NCBI GenBank assembly: GCA_035771175.1
Contig: CM069598.1
Span: 9,316,314-9,380,313 of the forward strand
DNA length: 64,000 nt
Direction of reading: 5' to 3'
DNA from: Paratinospora sagittata
Taxonomy: Eukaryota; Streptophyta; Magnoliopsida; Ranunculales; Menispermaceae
Shown here: positions 11,154 to 23,541 of the stretch, piece by piece
How the letters are laid out: each line of letters starts with the position of its first letter
Numbering within the stretch: the stretch's first letter is position 1
The notes under the pieces: model-generated
Seen by the model: the letters and a program-made list of their open reading frames with translations, nothing else
Databases searched by the model: none
What the model was told of the DNA's origin: nothing
Translations under genes and position numbers: made by a program

Positions 11154-14100
11154 TCATGCCTGAAACAAAGCCAGAGAGAGGATAAGGACATTTTGAAGCA
11201 AGTGAAAAATATAAGAAACAATAAGTCAAAAACTATTACCATTAAATTTCAACTCACAGTTCTATCGGGCACTCCAAAGAAATCTTCCAAGCTTGGAGAG
11301 TTGAATACATTAGAAGCTGCACGTTCAGCTTTGTTTGCAGATACGTAGAGCTCATATTTGATGAACCTCTGAACCAGTTAAAAAAAAGCGTCTCAGATGG
11401 TATTCAAATGAAATCTTTTTCACTACTCAAATATCATGAAATGAGAGTACAATGGTGGTTAAGCATGGACAAGAGACGCATACAGCCAACTGAAAAATGA
11501 TATCAGAATTTGTATCAATATGCCAATCTGGTTCCAATTGCCGAACAAAAGATGAGCGACCATTCTCTGTGCTACAAAATAGAACCTGACATAAAATTTA
11601 CATGGAGTTAAGGCGTGAAACAAAAATATACAAATACGAGTGTAGAACAAAATTCACACATTACGAAATTGAAATTCAATAATAAGTGAGATGCAATCTA
11701 ACATGTTGGATGGATGTCAACAAACTTTTTCTTAAATTATTCAAGTATTTGGTTCCCACCAATTATTTATGTGAAGATTATTGGTATTTCAATCAGGATG
11801 TACCATAATTACATTCTAATAAACACGTCTAACAATGAGAACCATTTTAATATATATCACCGCACACAACAAGACATCATATATCCATCAAGATATGGGC
11901 AGACATTCACTCAACAGGCAACAGATAAGAACCATCTTTCATCACTTCCTTCCATAAATTTTTAAGGCGGAACAGAATTCAAACTCAATTTGTTCCACTT
12001 GATCACTTTACCTCCAAAATTGCCTCCCAAACAATTCAAATAATGATCCATTGGCAAGCTCAATGATATAGCAGTATAGCACTCCATACACCAGACTTCA
12101 ACCCCAAGGGAGGATCCTTACCATTTTCTCTTCATTATTCAGTACTGTTTCATACTCAATTTAGATGGCAGATGATGAAAGAGTATAGTTCGCAAATCTA
12201 AATGACTGCCTAGAGAAGAATATCGTCTTGCGCATCTCCTTTGATGCTTTGAGCAGAAACAAAACCAAAGTAACAGCTATGCTATTTTGACAAGTTCATT
12301 CATTTCAGAACAGAGTTTTATCCGAGCAGATGATCTATGCAAGAAATACTTCTGACCAGAAACGTTCTAGGATCAGAAACAACATCATATTCTCCAGATG
12401 CTGCTATGGAGCTCAACAAAGAACAAGGCAGTTTAGGCAAATGATTAGATAAACATAAATATTTTAATAATAGCATACTAAAAAAGGGTAGACAAAAAAT
12501 CAGCAACAGTATAAAAATGCATAATTGAAAAGGAAAGAAAGTTTACAGCATTGAGAATATCACAAAAGAGGTATACATGTAACAAGAGTTAATTGCATGT
12601 GCCATAACTACAATACAAGAAAATGTTGACAGAAGCATCCGAAATTGGTCCATACTGGGAGTGCCAGAATAAACCTTACCTTATCTTTGACCAGGCCACC
12701 AGATGTAAAAATTCCAGCCTCTTCTAAGGCCGAGAGAACCCTTTCCTGCATTAATGAAATGAAAAATTAATTTGTCTAGAGCAAAGTTGTGTTTTTTTCT
12801 TTTTTTTTTTGTTAAGCGTTGAATAATTTAGTATAAACGAGAATAAAAATGTGTATGAAGCCAAATATTCTATCTTCTACCATATGGCAGTCGCATAAAA
12901 TCAAGGATTCAGCTTCAGAAAATGGGATCTTAGTAAAGTACTGGTCGTGCAAGTTCTTAAGAAGGAAATTTTGTTCGCCCACAAGATTTTGAAAATCACA
13001 TATATTGAAAGAAAACTAACTACACAAGTGCACTTCAGACACTTTAACTCCTGTAGTTTAGTAATTATCCAACACAATCTGGTATCTGTCGATAAATGTA
13101 GTTAACCAGCTAGCATCTAATGGTTAGTTAACCTTGATGTAATGAGAAGCCTACAGCAACATTCAGAGTGGTCAGAGAGATCTTCCAGTAGCATTAAACA
13201 TATCGAGAAAAGGTATTACACATACAGTGAACATACAGGAGGGACACAAAACACTTAATTGGTCGAGTCTGAAACATGCAAAATTATATAGGATTCTACA
13301 AAAATGCATTCCAGAAATTTCACTCCCTACTGCTAAGTACTTCAAAATAACCATTTCAGGAAACACCTCATATTACTTGGAAAAAAAAATATTAGTGCAG
13401 TTATAAACAGTTAAGTGATATCAAGATAAATGTAAAAGCAAGCTGGCACACACCCCACTTTCATCGTCCAGGATTCTGTCCATAAGATAGAGGTCACAGT
13501 ATTTAGTGATCTCCAACAAAACTTCCAGCACAGATGGCTTGACTGTTGCTTGTTTCTGCCAAGACAGAAATAGACAAGGTCAGGTGGTTTTCATATATTA
13601 CATGTACCATACATCCCTACAAAATATCTCTCACCCACCTGAAGCTCTTCTGGACTACTCTCCTCAAGGATTATACCAAGCAATCGGCATGTAACCTGCA
13701 AACCATATGCCATAAGATAAGTTACATCAATAAAAGAGAGTACATACTTTAGACTACTTAACAGAACTTTGTAAGTAAATTTTATTATATAAATTGATCT
13801 AGTTCCTATCATGAACTTCCTTTAGCTTCTCTTATCTAAATTCCTGGCGCAGCTAGCTAGGCTAGCTAGCCGGATAGATAGATATATAAATAGATACACC
13901 ACAACCTACGGTTCAAAAGCTTAACTGGTAGAAAACGGTGTAACAGCGCAAGCTATATGTTTCAAATCCAAAAATAGCCTCTTCAACGTAGAGGTAAGGT
14001 TGCGTACATTATATAATCCCTAGACCCCACGATGGCGGGAGCCTTGTACATTAAGTACGTCCTTCTTCTATACATAAAAACAGTGAGGATATTTAAAATT

Positions 14101-16615
14101 GTAAAATTATAAAGGTATCATATTAATGTTACACAATGATATTGTGGGAGAGAGTAATAGAGAATCAAGTAGAGCTGAAACTTTAGTGTCAAAAAATCAA
14201 TTTAGACTCATGCACGAGTCACACACTTGACATCAACTATGAAAGTTGTTTACTTATTAAAGACTAAGCAGATTGATAGAAAGGAATAAGGAGAAAATAA
14301 AAGACACTCACATGACTTTTTTTTTGGATCTAGAGAAAGCCTATGATGGAAGACCTAGAGATATAATATCGTCAGTTTTAGGGGGAAAAAGGAGTTATAA
14401 AAGGTATATTAACTTAATAAAAGATATGTGTAATGGAGCAATAACCACAGTAAAAACAATAGTAGGAGACACTAGTTTCTAATTACAGTATGTTTACACT
14501 AAGGATCAACCTCACACCCTTGTCTAGTTGTCTTATTATAATAGTTATGGATTCATTGACTAAGAGTGCAAAACCTTGAAGCACCATACAAGACCAATTT
14601 TCTTCATGGTCTTATAGCTTTTAGCAGTAATACTGAGCTAATTAGCTACCCTACTAAGGTCCACAGGTACACTAAACCAAAATCAAATTCTTGAAGTCAA
14701 TTTATTCATATAGACCAATCATTGCTAATATGAAGTCCAACAGAGGCTAAACATTTAAATTGTCACAAGGAAAGGTTAGTGGTCCATATGGTTCTAAATA
14801 ACTTTTGATTTTCTTTTTCCTATCTTCTTCTTTCTTATCTTTAACTTTTTCTATTTATTTATTTTTAATTCCAAATCAAATGAAGGAGCAACAACCCCTC
14901 TGGAAAGCAGGAAAGAAGTACTAACTAGCAAGTGGACTAAACCAAGACATATGAAATGGACTCCTGTACGCCTGCATGACTTACTTGCAATGGTTTTGAT
15001 AAAACCCCAAAATGAAGCTTAATCATGATTGATCTGATGCCCATGGCACATTATGCTAAATTTCAGTCTTTTATCCAATAATATCCGGTAGCAGGGCTCC
15101 AAGTTTAAAATGCCTAAGATGGTTCAAATTAGGGATGAGCATTAAATCCATTGACCCAAAAACTCGATCAACCCAGCCAACACATTTCAGATGGGATCAA
15201 TTTTAAATTCTAATAGCGGGTTATTGGGTAGTTAAAATGCACAGCAGAATGTTGGACCAAAAACAGTAGCATGATTTCTGCCCTGCTTGCTTGAGTATTT
15301 AAAATTATAAGTATAAATATATACTTATACACATACCTTATACATGTATATCTTATTGTGATTATATTATAAATGGGGACCTTGGTTCTAATAAACCCAC
15401 ATGAAAAATTCCCACTTCTAAAAACTTCACTCCAAAATTTGGATTGATGATCACAGGACCTAAAATTCAAATGGTGACAGTACTCATCCTACCTTTTTAA
15501 CACCTCTGTTTATCATCTTTTCGATTTTCTATTTCTCAGAAAACTTCAGTGAAAATCCTACAAAAGCTCTCTCCAGTTTCAAATAATGGATTCTAGAACC
15601 TAGATTTTTTCAAGCCTTTTAAGTCCAGGAGATATGAGTGATCATAAATACCCACTTTGAAGCCATAGTTCCAGTCTCCTGCCTCTCCTCTACAGTCTAA
15701 ACCAATTAAGGTCATAATTTTTCACTTCCATGTAAACATATTTACAGTCACCTGAAGTAAATCCAAAACCAGCAGTTTATATTTGGAGTCAAACTTCAAA
15801 ATAACTAAACATAACATTAAATAAGCTAATTTTAGATACTTTGTTGCAAGAGCTTCCTTTAGAAAGAGGACATTTTAATCTGTTACCTTCCTTCCTTCAC
15901 ACAATTTCTGCCTCACTACTTGTGCTAGTGTTGGCTGCAAAATAGAAAACCAATCAACTCAAACTTCACACAAAACGTAGTATGAATCGATTTAAGAACA
16001 AACCCCAAGTAACACAAAAAAGCATGTACCTTTACCGGCTGGAAGAACTCATCAATTACATGCTGTGCTCTAGAATCCTCTGAAGATGAAAAAACTCCAG
16101 TAGAGGCCATAACTGCTGCTGCATGAGAATCAACACTGGAACTACTACTAGCAGTTTGAGGCTGCCGTTTTGGTTGTTGTCTTCTCCTATTCCCCGTAGG
16201 CGCCCTTAACAACCTCCAAGTCAAGAAAATCGCGACCACCATCCCGGCAAAGGTTCCTACCGATCGAGAACCCTAGAACCACCAAAAAAAAATTCAAGAA
16301 ACAAAACACCATTTCATTAACATAATCAATCAATCCACCTGGAGCTCAACATGCTCGAATCATGATTAATCCATCCTCCAAACTGTTTTTCAACTTGAAA
16401 ATCAGAATCGGAGCAATAAAGAACGAGGAATTCAGATCAAAACCCCAACAGATCCGTGAATTAAGCTACGAAATTGAAAACAAAAGAGGGGAAAAAGAAA
16501 AGATGAGAACCAGATTGTCGACGGAGATCGAGAAGAGATTTGACATTTTGAGGGTGAGATAAGCTCCCAATTTCTTGATCAACTGAACCGACTCTTCCTT
16601 CGAAGAATCGGCCAT
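11154..16615 (-). CDS. PEX22: Peroxin 22 (PEX22), peroxisomal anchor of PEX4
   Basis: Nine exons on the minus strand: 16511-16615, 16030-16272, 15887-15934, 13639-13695, 13454-13555, 12680-12745, 11484-11585, 11258-11368 and 11154-11159, encoding 279 aa (Arabidopsis PEX22 is about 283). The N-terminus has the family's MSNLFS segment and then a single membrane span (FAGMVVAIFLTW, about residues 43-54) followed by a basic RRRQQPKRQ stretch. The cytosolic part carries VTCRLLGIILEESSPEELQ, a GIFTSGGLVKDK block and the RQLEPDWHIDT block typical of plant PEX22. By family knowledge it tethers the E2 enzyme PEX4 at the peroxisome for recycling of the import receptor PEX5. The last exon holds only one sense codon and the stop. 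Intron 3 contains a SINE and a LINE fragment. Confidence 0.95.
13900..14080 (+). repeat. SINE in PEX22 intron 3
   Basis: A diverged copy of the family at 6508-6687. A tRNA-like head (GGTTCAAAAGCTTAACTGG, B-box-like GTTTCAAATCC) is followed by GTAGAGGTAAGGTTGCGTAC and then CCCTAGACCCCACGATGGC. The exact ends and a target duplication could not be fixed. Confidence 0.65.
14225..14500 (+). mobile_element. LINE reverse-transcriptase fragment in PEX22 intron 3
   Basis: An open stretch at 14273-14482 reads like the palm region of a plant LINE reverse transcriptase: FFLDLEKAYD (usual form F-DLEKAYDRVPR), then KRYINLIKDMCNGA and TIVGDTSF. Only about 70 residues remain and the arginine-valine after the aspartate is altered. 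A relic with no activity expected. Confidence 0.65.
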
Positions 16616-18209
16616 GGCTTTAATCGCTCAAATCTTCGTATCAAACGAAACTTCGAACGCCGAAATCATCCATAGCTTCTTTTTCTTCTTCTTGTTGTTG
16701 TTCTTCGTGTTCTGTGGAAGATTTCCAGCGCGAAGAAGAGAGACCCTACGAACGGGGAAGAACGGGGAAAGTACTGATTTCGTTGAAGCAGCGAAAGAGC
16801 GAGCTGTGGGAGACTTTTTAGCACGACATTTTTTCTTGCAGGTGAATACACGTCGTCATCTTATTGGTTGTTTTTTTTTTTTTTCTTTATTGTATGTTGA
16901 TTTTTTTATATATATTTATTAAGAAAATAACAGACTTTGTTCACGTTGTTTAAAAATAATTGAATATTAATAAAATATATTAATTAAGTATTATTTATTT
17001 ATTAAATAAATATATTTTTACTTTTCATTATAATTTTAATTCTTTTTCCAAAGCACTAAGTTTCTTGGATTAATGTAGAGATCTGTGCATTGAAGGGTTC
17101 TAGAATGATTTAAAGGACTTGATAGTAAAAGTATTAACATCATCCTTCTAAAAATGCTTATTTTGACTCTTAGAATTTTAATTATAATACTAAGGCAAGA
17201 AAAAAAATTTAAAAGTATTTTTCCTATAAGTGCTTATAAAAAAAGCCCCCTTTGAAAAAAAGTTGGTCTCTTTCTGCTTTTCATACAATTTGGCTAAAAT
17301 ACAAGTGTTATCAAATACCTTTAAAATTGTTTTTACTTAAAAAAAATTCTTTTGTGAGCAAACGAACAAAGAAAAAAACTTAAATTCATATAATGAATGG
17401 TGAGTTGTCTAATTATTTTTCTCCAATGATGTGGCTCACTACGTCAACTTGAGCACAGCAGAAAACAAATTCACATAGTTAATCCATACTACTAGAAAAT
17501 AAAATAAAAAACTGTTGAGTCAAGTGAAACATGAACCACGCGAGGGAGTCTAAGACTCTTTTATTATATTATAGGTTATAGATACACAATAGGTATTAAC
17601 CATTGGACTTGTAGTGTACATAATCAAGCTGGTGCTCCGCATCGTAACCTCCTCCATCAATATGAAGTAGCAGAGAAACTAGAAAAAATATTTTATATAT
17701 ACAGGTGTCAACGTTATTTTTTAATGCTGACACTTAATTTTTTTGAACATTTTAGATATGCGAATGTATTACGATAGCATTCTAATTGGATGTCAAACAT
17801 TATAAGTGACGTTGGCACCTAATGTACAAATAACATTACTCAAGAAAATTAACCGAAAAACAAAATAAAACCAATTCCCCTCTCAAGAATCTCAGCAAGG
17901 AATATATATTACGGAATGTTTAAATACTAAAGCAAGAGTGTTAGAAATATTTTATTTCTTTTTCTTTGTTTTGATCCATTTTTATGTTCTACATCAAATG
18001 GCAATCAATTAAATTTAGCAAACAAAATGTAAATAAAATACACAAAGAGATAAATAAATAAAAAAACCGAGAAAAACCATGAAATTCAATTAATCCGCTG
18101 TTTGAGGTGGCGAAGACGAACTGTGTTGGGTATACTCCACCGAAATCTCAGTCTCATCGTCCACAGGATTGGATAAAACAGTTCTCACGATTCTATCACT
18201 CACACCATT
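16616..18209. other. Spacer between PEX22 promoter and cyclin 3' end
   Basis: AT-rich spacer that includes the PEX22 promoter and 5' UTR (just above 16615) and the cyclin 3' UTR (below 18210). At about 17698-17832, GGTGTCAACGT on the left recurs inverted as ACGTTGGCACC, so a small MITE is possible. I see no gene. Confidence 0.5.
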
Positions 18210-18970
18210 TCACATCATCTCCTTCTCCAACACCAAGCAATAACTCTCAAAAATCCGAGAGCTCACCATCACCCCAAAGTCCAACAAGAACAGCAACTCC
18301 ATTTCCAGCCTGTTCAGCTCCGCGTTGCTCACTCCCCCAACTCGAGCATAAAACGCATTGTTATAATGCCTGAAAAACCCCAAAATAATTCATCTCTGTA
18401 AAAAATTTAATAACATTTTTCAAATTTAATTAATACTAATAAGAATTGTAAGTATCAATTCGTCATGAAATGGGAATTAAATGCTTACACATCGTCGAGC
18501 ACTTTTGAAGCGACCATGACGCTGGTGACGAGCAATCTGTGAACATTGAGCGAGACCACGAGCGAATCAGGGTGCTTATGGAGCAACCTATCTATATAAA
18601 CGTAGCCCACGACGAAGCAAGAAGGGCTGCAATTCGTGTACTTGTAAATCCTTTCTAAGTACTTGGGAATGCTTATACTCGGTGCCCGAACTCCATGGAA
18701 AACCTTCAAGCTCTTTCCTTGCAGCCATGCCGCCGCCTCAACGCTGCCTTCTCGTGCAACTTGATCTTGATCTGCTGATACCGAAGGGGACTGGGAAAGC
18801 AAGGCAAGCGCATCGTTACGAGCCACGAGCCGCTCAAGCATGAACGACAGCACGGTGAGGACTCGCGGTGTAGTCGATGGTTCCGATGGCGGCGACAGCG
18901 GTGGTGGCGCTGGTGTCGGCTCCGTGAGCCGGTGGTGATTCTGGGCTGGTTTGATGTCTTCAGAAGACAT
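18210..18970 (-). CDS. CYCU1-1: U/P-type cyclin (CYCU1-1-like)
   Basis: Two exons, 18489-18970 and 18210-18369, encode 213 aa. The N-terminus is proline-rich. The cyclin box starts near RVLTVLSFMLERLVARND and continues through FHGVRAPSISIPKYLERIYK, NCSPSCFVVGYVYIDRL and LNVHRLLVTSVMVASKVLDD. Exon 2 adds HYNNAFYARVGGVSNAELN and the final LEMELLFLLDF helix. These blocks match Arabidopsis CYCP2;1/CYCU1-1 closely. P/U-type cyclins resemble yeast PHO80 and bind A-type CDKs by family knowledge. The start is taken at the methionine of MSSEDIKP. An in-frame methionine exists further up, but that stretch looks like 5' UTR. The protein ends soon after LEKEM, earlier than I recall for Arabidopsis. A long proline-serine insert precedes the FHG motif. 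Confidence 0.9.
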
Positions 18971-19122
18971 GTAAGTTAAGTAGTTCTCAGCCACTGTTAA
19001 TGTTATTTTGGTTTGTGTAATGGAGGTCTGGTTTCTGTTACTTTGTGGGTGTTTAGTTAAGGGAGAAGGACATGACGACGCGTGTGTTATCCTTTTGGAA
19101 GGAAGAGAACGTACTGATAGTT

Positions 19123-19132
19123 GACACGTGGC
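19123..19132. promoter_or_regulatory. ABRE/G-box in cyclin 5' flank
   Basis: GACACGTGGC lies about 155 bp upstream of the proposed cyclin start. The CACGTGGC core is bound by bZIP factors of the ABF/HY5 type in plants. Function here is inferred from the motif and its position only. Confidence 0.45.
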
Positions 19133-19239
19133 ATTCTGTATATCCTCTAAGGTCAACATGGAAGAGATGAGAGGCTGCAAAAAGGGTATTTTGGTTTCTT
19201 GGTTTCTTACTGTATCAGATTGGATCAGCTTGATGTTCA

Positions 19240-19690
19240 AATTTAATTCAAATCAGTTCAATTCGATTTAGGTAAATATGTTTAGTTCAAATTACCGATT
19301 CGAATCAAATCGAATCGAACATGATCAATTTGAGATTTTAAATGCACATACATTAAATAAATTAAAATAATTAATTATAAAAGAATATATAAATGAAGTA
19401 CTCTTAAAATTTTTAATGTATATATAATAAATTTAAAAATAATTTTTATTATATAAGATAATTATATAATTCTTAGGACAATGTTTACATTATAAAAGAA
19501 TATTAGATATTAAAAAATAAATGACACCACCTTTTTTTTTTTTACCATCGATTTGGTTAGATTTAGATTAATTTTCAAAACTTCAAATCATAATTCGAAT
19601 CAAACATATCAGATTATATTTTTTTTCATTCTAACTCAAACTGAGCTTATTTTACGATTTAAGTCAATTCATTGACACCCTTATTTCTAT
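19240..19690. repeat. Degenerate foldback-like repeat
   Basis: Both ends are built from AATTCGAT/AAATCG-type words in opposite orientation (for example CGATTCGAATCAAATCGAA near 19290 and CGAATCAAACATATCAGA near 19597), around an AT-rich centre. It resembles the 2410-3183 repeat in composition. The arms are too diverged to place exact ends. Confidence 0.4.
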
Positions 19691-20327
19691 TTCTATGAAT
19701 CTTTTTGCTGTTCTAAGTGATTCTGATTTTGATTTATATTTTAAAAGTGACAAGAAAATGTACATGGGTGGAAAATGATTCAATAATACTTATAATATTG
19801 ACATATATTTCTAAGATAATCATTAAGGTCCTGTAGATATTGCATATCCATAGATATCAAATAGACTGCAATTATTATGTTAGAAATATGTCATTTTTTT
19901 GTGTTACTCTAGCTATGGTCCATTGTAATTAATGAAGAACAAAAATATTATGTCAACAAAACGTGGATGACCCTGGAGTCTTGATCCGTCCAAGAAAATG
20001 TATTGTAGAATGTGCGGTACAACTAAGGCAAAAACGCTACTTGATCATTGATGAACTTAAAATATCATAAGCATATCATGCATCTAATGTTACCTTCACT
20101 TGTTTGGTGTAAAATTTAATGTCTAATTTTAAATTAAATAAATATAAAGATTTAAAGTTAATTTTTTAAATAATATAAGTCGAGCATTAATACAAAGGTG
20201 AAAAAATAAATAATTTTCTATTAAATAAATTTTATGCACGATTTGATAGTTAGATCCATATATCAAACCTTGGTCTTTTTAAATCACCTAATCAAATTAA
20301 TTTGGATTTTTTTCATTTATTGTAATG

Positions 20328-21822
20328 ATTCTTTTTTAAAATTCACAAAAATGCATCAAAAAATAATATATTCAAAATTAAGTAAGTTTTAGATACGTTG
20401 ATGTCACATCGACGCCAACCTGTGTAAAATATGTTTATATATATATATATATATATATATTTAAATTTTTAGGGACGAAGAGGTGTCACCCCTAAAAAAA
20501 TAAAATGCATGTCGCCCATTATATTATATATATATATATATAATAAAAAATGAATTAAAAAAATTGTTAATAAAAAAAGAAAATAGAAACCATTGTAAAA
20601 TACAAAAATAAAATGTGGAATAAAGTAAGAAAAACAAAGTGAATGACTATTAAAAAAATATATAACAAAGAAGATTGCGTCATCTACGGAAAAAAAAAAA
20701 TCTAACCAAAATTGCATAAAAATTTTTCTTGTTCGATTTTTCTAAAGTATAATAATTTCAAAGTGCTAGAAAAAAAAAAAAAAAAGGAAGAAACTCGCGC
20801 ATCTCGGGTGTCATTTCTCCGATGTCTTTTTTCACTTTGGTATCCCATTCATTTATTTCAGAAATCGCACAAAAGTTTTTATCTTTGTGCGTTTTTTCAT
20901 TTTTCTTGAAGAGGCATCATCCACTTTGTTCCAAATTTTATTTTTATTGTTTAATAGTGGATCGCGCTTCTTGACTGTTAAATAAAAAACACAAAATCTA
21001 AAAAGTTAATAAAAATAAGAATAAAAATGAATGGTTATAAAAAAAAATCTGGAACAAACGTCATTCACTTTGCTAAAAAAAATTATACAAGGTTAATTTT
21101 TTGTGCGATTTTGTTGGTTTAAATTTGACGATGCGTCATCCACATTAAATTATTTTTTTATTATTTTTATTTTTAAATTTTTAAATTTGTTTATTAAATA
21201 AAAAATTTAAAAACTATTGTTAAATAAAAAAATATAGAATAAATAGGACGTCGGAGACATGACGCCCGAGAGACTAGAGTTTTTTCCTTCTTTTTTTTTT
21301 CTTTTGTTTTTTTTTCTTTTCTGGCGCTGTAAAACTTTTATACTTCAAAAAATCGAACGAGGTTAATTTTTTATGCAATTTTATTAGTTTAATTTTTTTT
21401 AATAGATGGCTCTATTTTCTTTGTTTCATATTTTTTTAATACTCGTTCACTTTGTTTTTATTACTTTATTTCACATTTTATTTTTATATTTAACAATGGT
21501 TTCTATTTTCTTTTTTTATTAACAATTTTTTTTAAGTTTTTTCATTTTTCAAAAAAAAATATTTTTTATTATATATATATGATATTACTATTATAATATT
21601 ATATTTTATATATTAAAAAAAAACGTGCATGCCGTCCATTCAATGGGGTGGCATGCATGTTTTTTAATTTTTTTAAGGGCACCACCCAATCAATTCTTTT
21701 TTAAAAAAAATCAAAAAAAAATTATAGACATATTTTGGACATGTTAGCGTTAATGTGTCTAAAACTTCCTTAATTTTAGATATATTATTTTTTAATATCT
21801 TTTTGTAAATTTTAAAAAATAA
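20328..21822. repeat. 1.5-kb foldback element with about 600-bp inverted arms
   Basis: The left end, with AAATTCACAAAAATGCATC then TTCAAAATTAAGTAAGTTTT, recurs inverted at the right end near 21740-21820 with modest divergence. Further inward pairs include TGCATGTCGCCCATT (about 20507) with the inverted GCATGCCGTCCATT (about 21627), and TCGGGTGTCATTTCTCCGA with the inverted form near 21250. The centre (about 20960-21250) holds extra direct and inverted copies of an ATTTTTTGTGCGATTTTGTT unit. There is no coding capacity; very A/T-rich with TA microsatellites. Confidence 0.7.
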
Positions 21823-22990
21823 ACATGCCTGTAAATGAAAAAAAGCCAATTAATTTGTATGTTCTTTGGTGCATTAACATAAAAAGTGTGAAGTCTCAAT
21901 GTTTATTTTATTTTATTTACTTTCAAACCATAATTGCATTGCAAGTGATGAAGAATAGAGATGATACCAACAAAAATATTAAAGATAGACATCAAATACA
22001 AATATTTTGTTAGCTTAGATCACAAAAAAGTATTGGGGTTGGCTCCAGTGGATTAGGGTTTAGGGCGTTTGTAGTCGTGCCACGAAAAAATTAGTAGGAC
22101 AAAAATCTTAATACGACCTTGAAGAAAAATAAAAATAAAAATCAAACGCGGCCAATATTTGGTTTGGATATTAATGAGCAAGTCTATTTATCTAGGTGAA
22201 ATATGCATGCCCCTAGATCTCCATGTGTTTGTTTATAGTTTAAAGTTTAGAGTTAGTATAAAAAGCGTGCGATCACGAACGATTGGTTGGGTTGGCTAAT
22301 TGGCTTAGTAGAAAATTGAGTCCTAAGGTCGTCAGGCTCCCTCGTAAAAAAAGATCTATTATTCTACTGTCATCTCGGGATTAGTCCTATATTCCAAGGT
22401 GGAGGAATACATCATTGGAGTGTGCTTCACATTTTTTATAATTTTCAAGAGCAATGACTAGTATTTTCCCATATATTATTGATTAGAGATCAAGTTTCAA
22501 TAAAAAATTAGGAGATTAATTTTTTTATTTTTTATTTTTATTTTATTTTAACATCCATGGAACGTGGATGATCAACCTGACAACCTCTACCATACTTAAA
22601 GGAGGTTAAATAGTCTACTTTACATCTATTAGTAACATATAAATAACCAACATTTGGTTAGTTTGTACGGCATGACATTCGCTATTTTTAAATGAGATCT
22701 TGAGTGTAAAATCTTTTTATATATGAAATTACTATTTATTAAAAAATATTTGTATTTTTATGGTCTAACTCAAATTAAATTCATATAAATTACTCATAAA
22801 ATAAAAAAAGATATCACTCGGGGCTAAATAAAAAAAATAAAAAAATAAATAAAAATGAATGAATGGACCTGTACGGCTCTCACTCCATGTGTCACACATC
22901 AGCTTTCCGCTTTAGTCCAAAAAAGACAACTTTTTAAAATTCTACCTTTACGGCCGGCCCCAAACAAATACTCTAGTCGCCAGGTGTTAA
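21823..22990. other. AT-rich spacer with possible SINE relics
   Basis: No gene is seen. Two stretches (about 22035-22140 and 22285-22440) have the look of decayed SINEs: GGTTGG-type heads, phrases such as GGATTAGTCCTATATTCC, and A-rich tails. They lack clear boundaries. Confidence 0.35.
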
Positions 22991-23038
22991 TCCATGATGA
23001 ACAAAACATCAAGCTTTATATCCAAAAACACAACGAAC

Positions 23039-23172
23039 CTCTCTCTCTCTCTCTATCTCCCTTTAAAGCACCGAAACACACCGACAAAATCCTCCTTACA
23101 TCCATATCGCCGGATACTGACACAACACAAGCCCGAGATCTCCTCTCGCACGTGCCACACCCACCGCACGTG
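23039..23172. promoter_or_regulatory. CT repeat and paired G-boxes upstream of the BLTP3-like gene
   Basis: A 16-bp pure CT run lies at 23039-23054. Two CACGTG palindromes follow at 23149-23154 and 23167-23172, 18 bp apart, in a C-rich stretch 370-500 bp before the start codon at 23542. CT-rich tracts and G-boxes are common in plant core promoters and 5' leaders. The assignment rests on position and motif only. Confidence 0.45.
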
Positions 23173-23541
23173 TCACACCCCTCCAACTTCCAACCTTTCA
23201 CACGCGCGAGCGCACACATCTACCACGCTGGTTCAATCGATCTGACTCCCCGAGGCCCACACAAGGCCACAGCACACCAACAGTTCTCAGATTCCTCCTG
23301 AAAACGTCGGGAGAGAACTGAGAAGCATGTAAAAGAGGCGAGCCTCTGTTCTTCAAGCTTTTCCTCGTCTCCTATTCTCGCTGAAACAGTGAAGAAATCC
23401 ATCTTTTTCTTTCTTGATTTGTGTTTAAGAGCTGAGGAATGTTGTTTTGGTTGTGGATCTAGAAGAGGCGTTACTGTTACTGTGAGAATTGTTGAATTTG
23501 GTGAGCTCGAAGGGGTTTTTTGGCCGGAGGTTGGATCGGAA

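Noticed and set aside
16614..16922. 102-codon plus-strand frame starting at the PEX22 start codon
   Set aside because: Its beginning is PEX22 promoter and 5' UTR read backwards, and it continues into T-rich spacer.
18107..18373. 88-codon plus-strand frame
   Set aside because: It is the antisense of cyclin exon 2.
22855..23301. 148-codon open frame upstream of the BLTP3-like gene
   Set aside because: It overlaps several other open frames in a C-rich promoter stretch. The composition is that of a 5' leader and no domain is recognisable.
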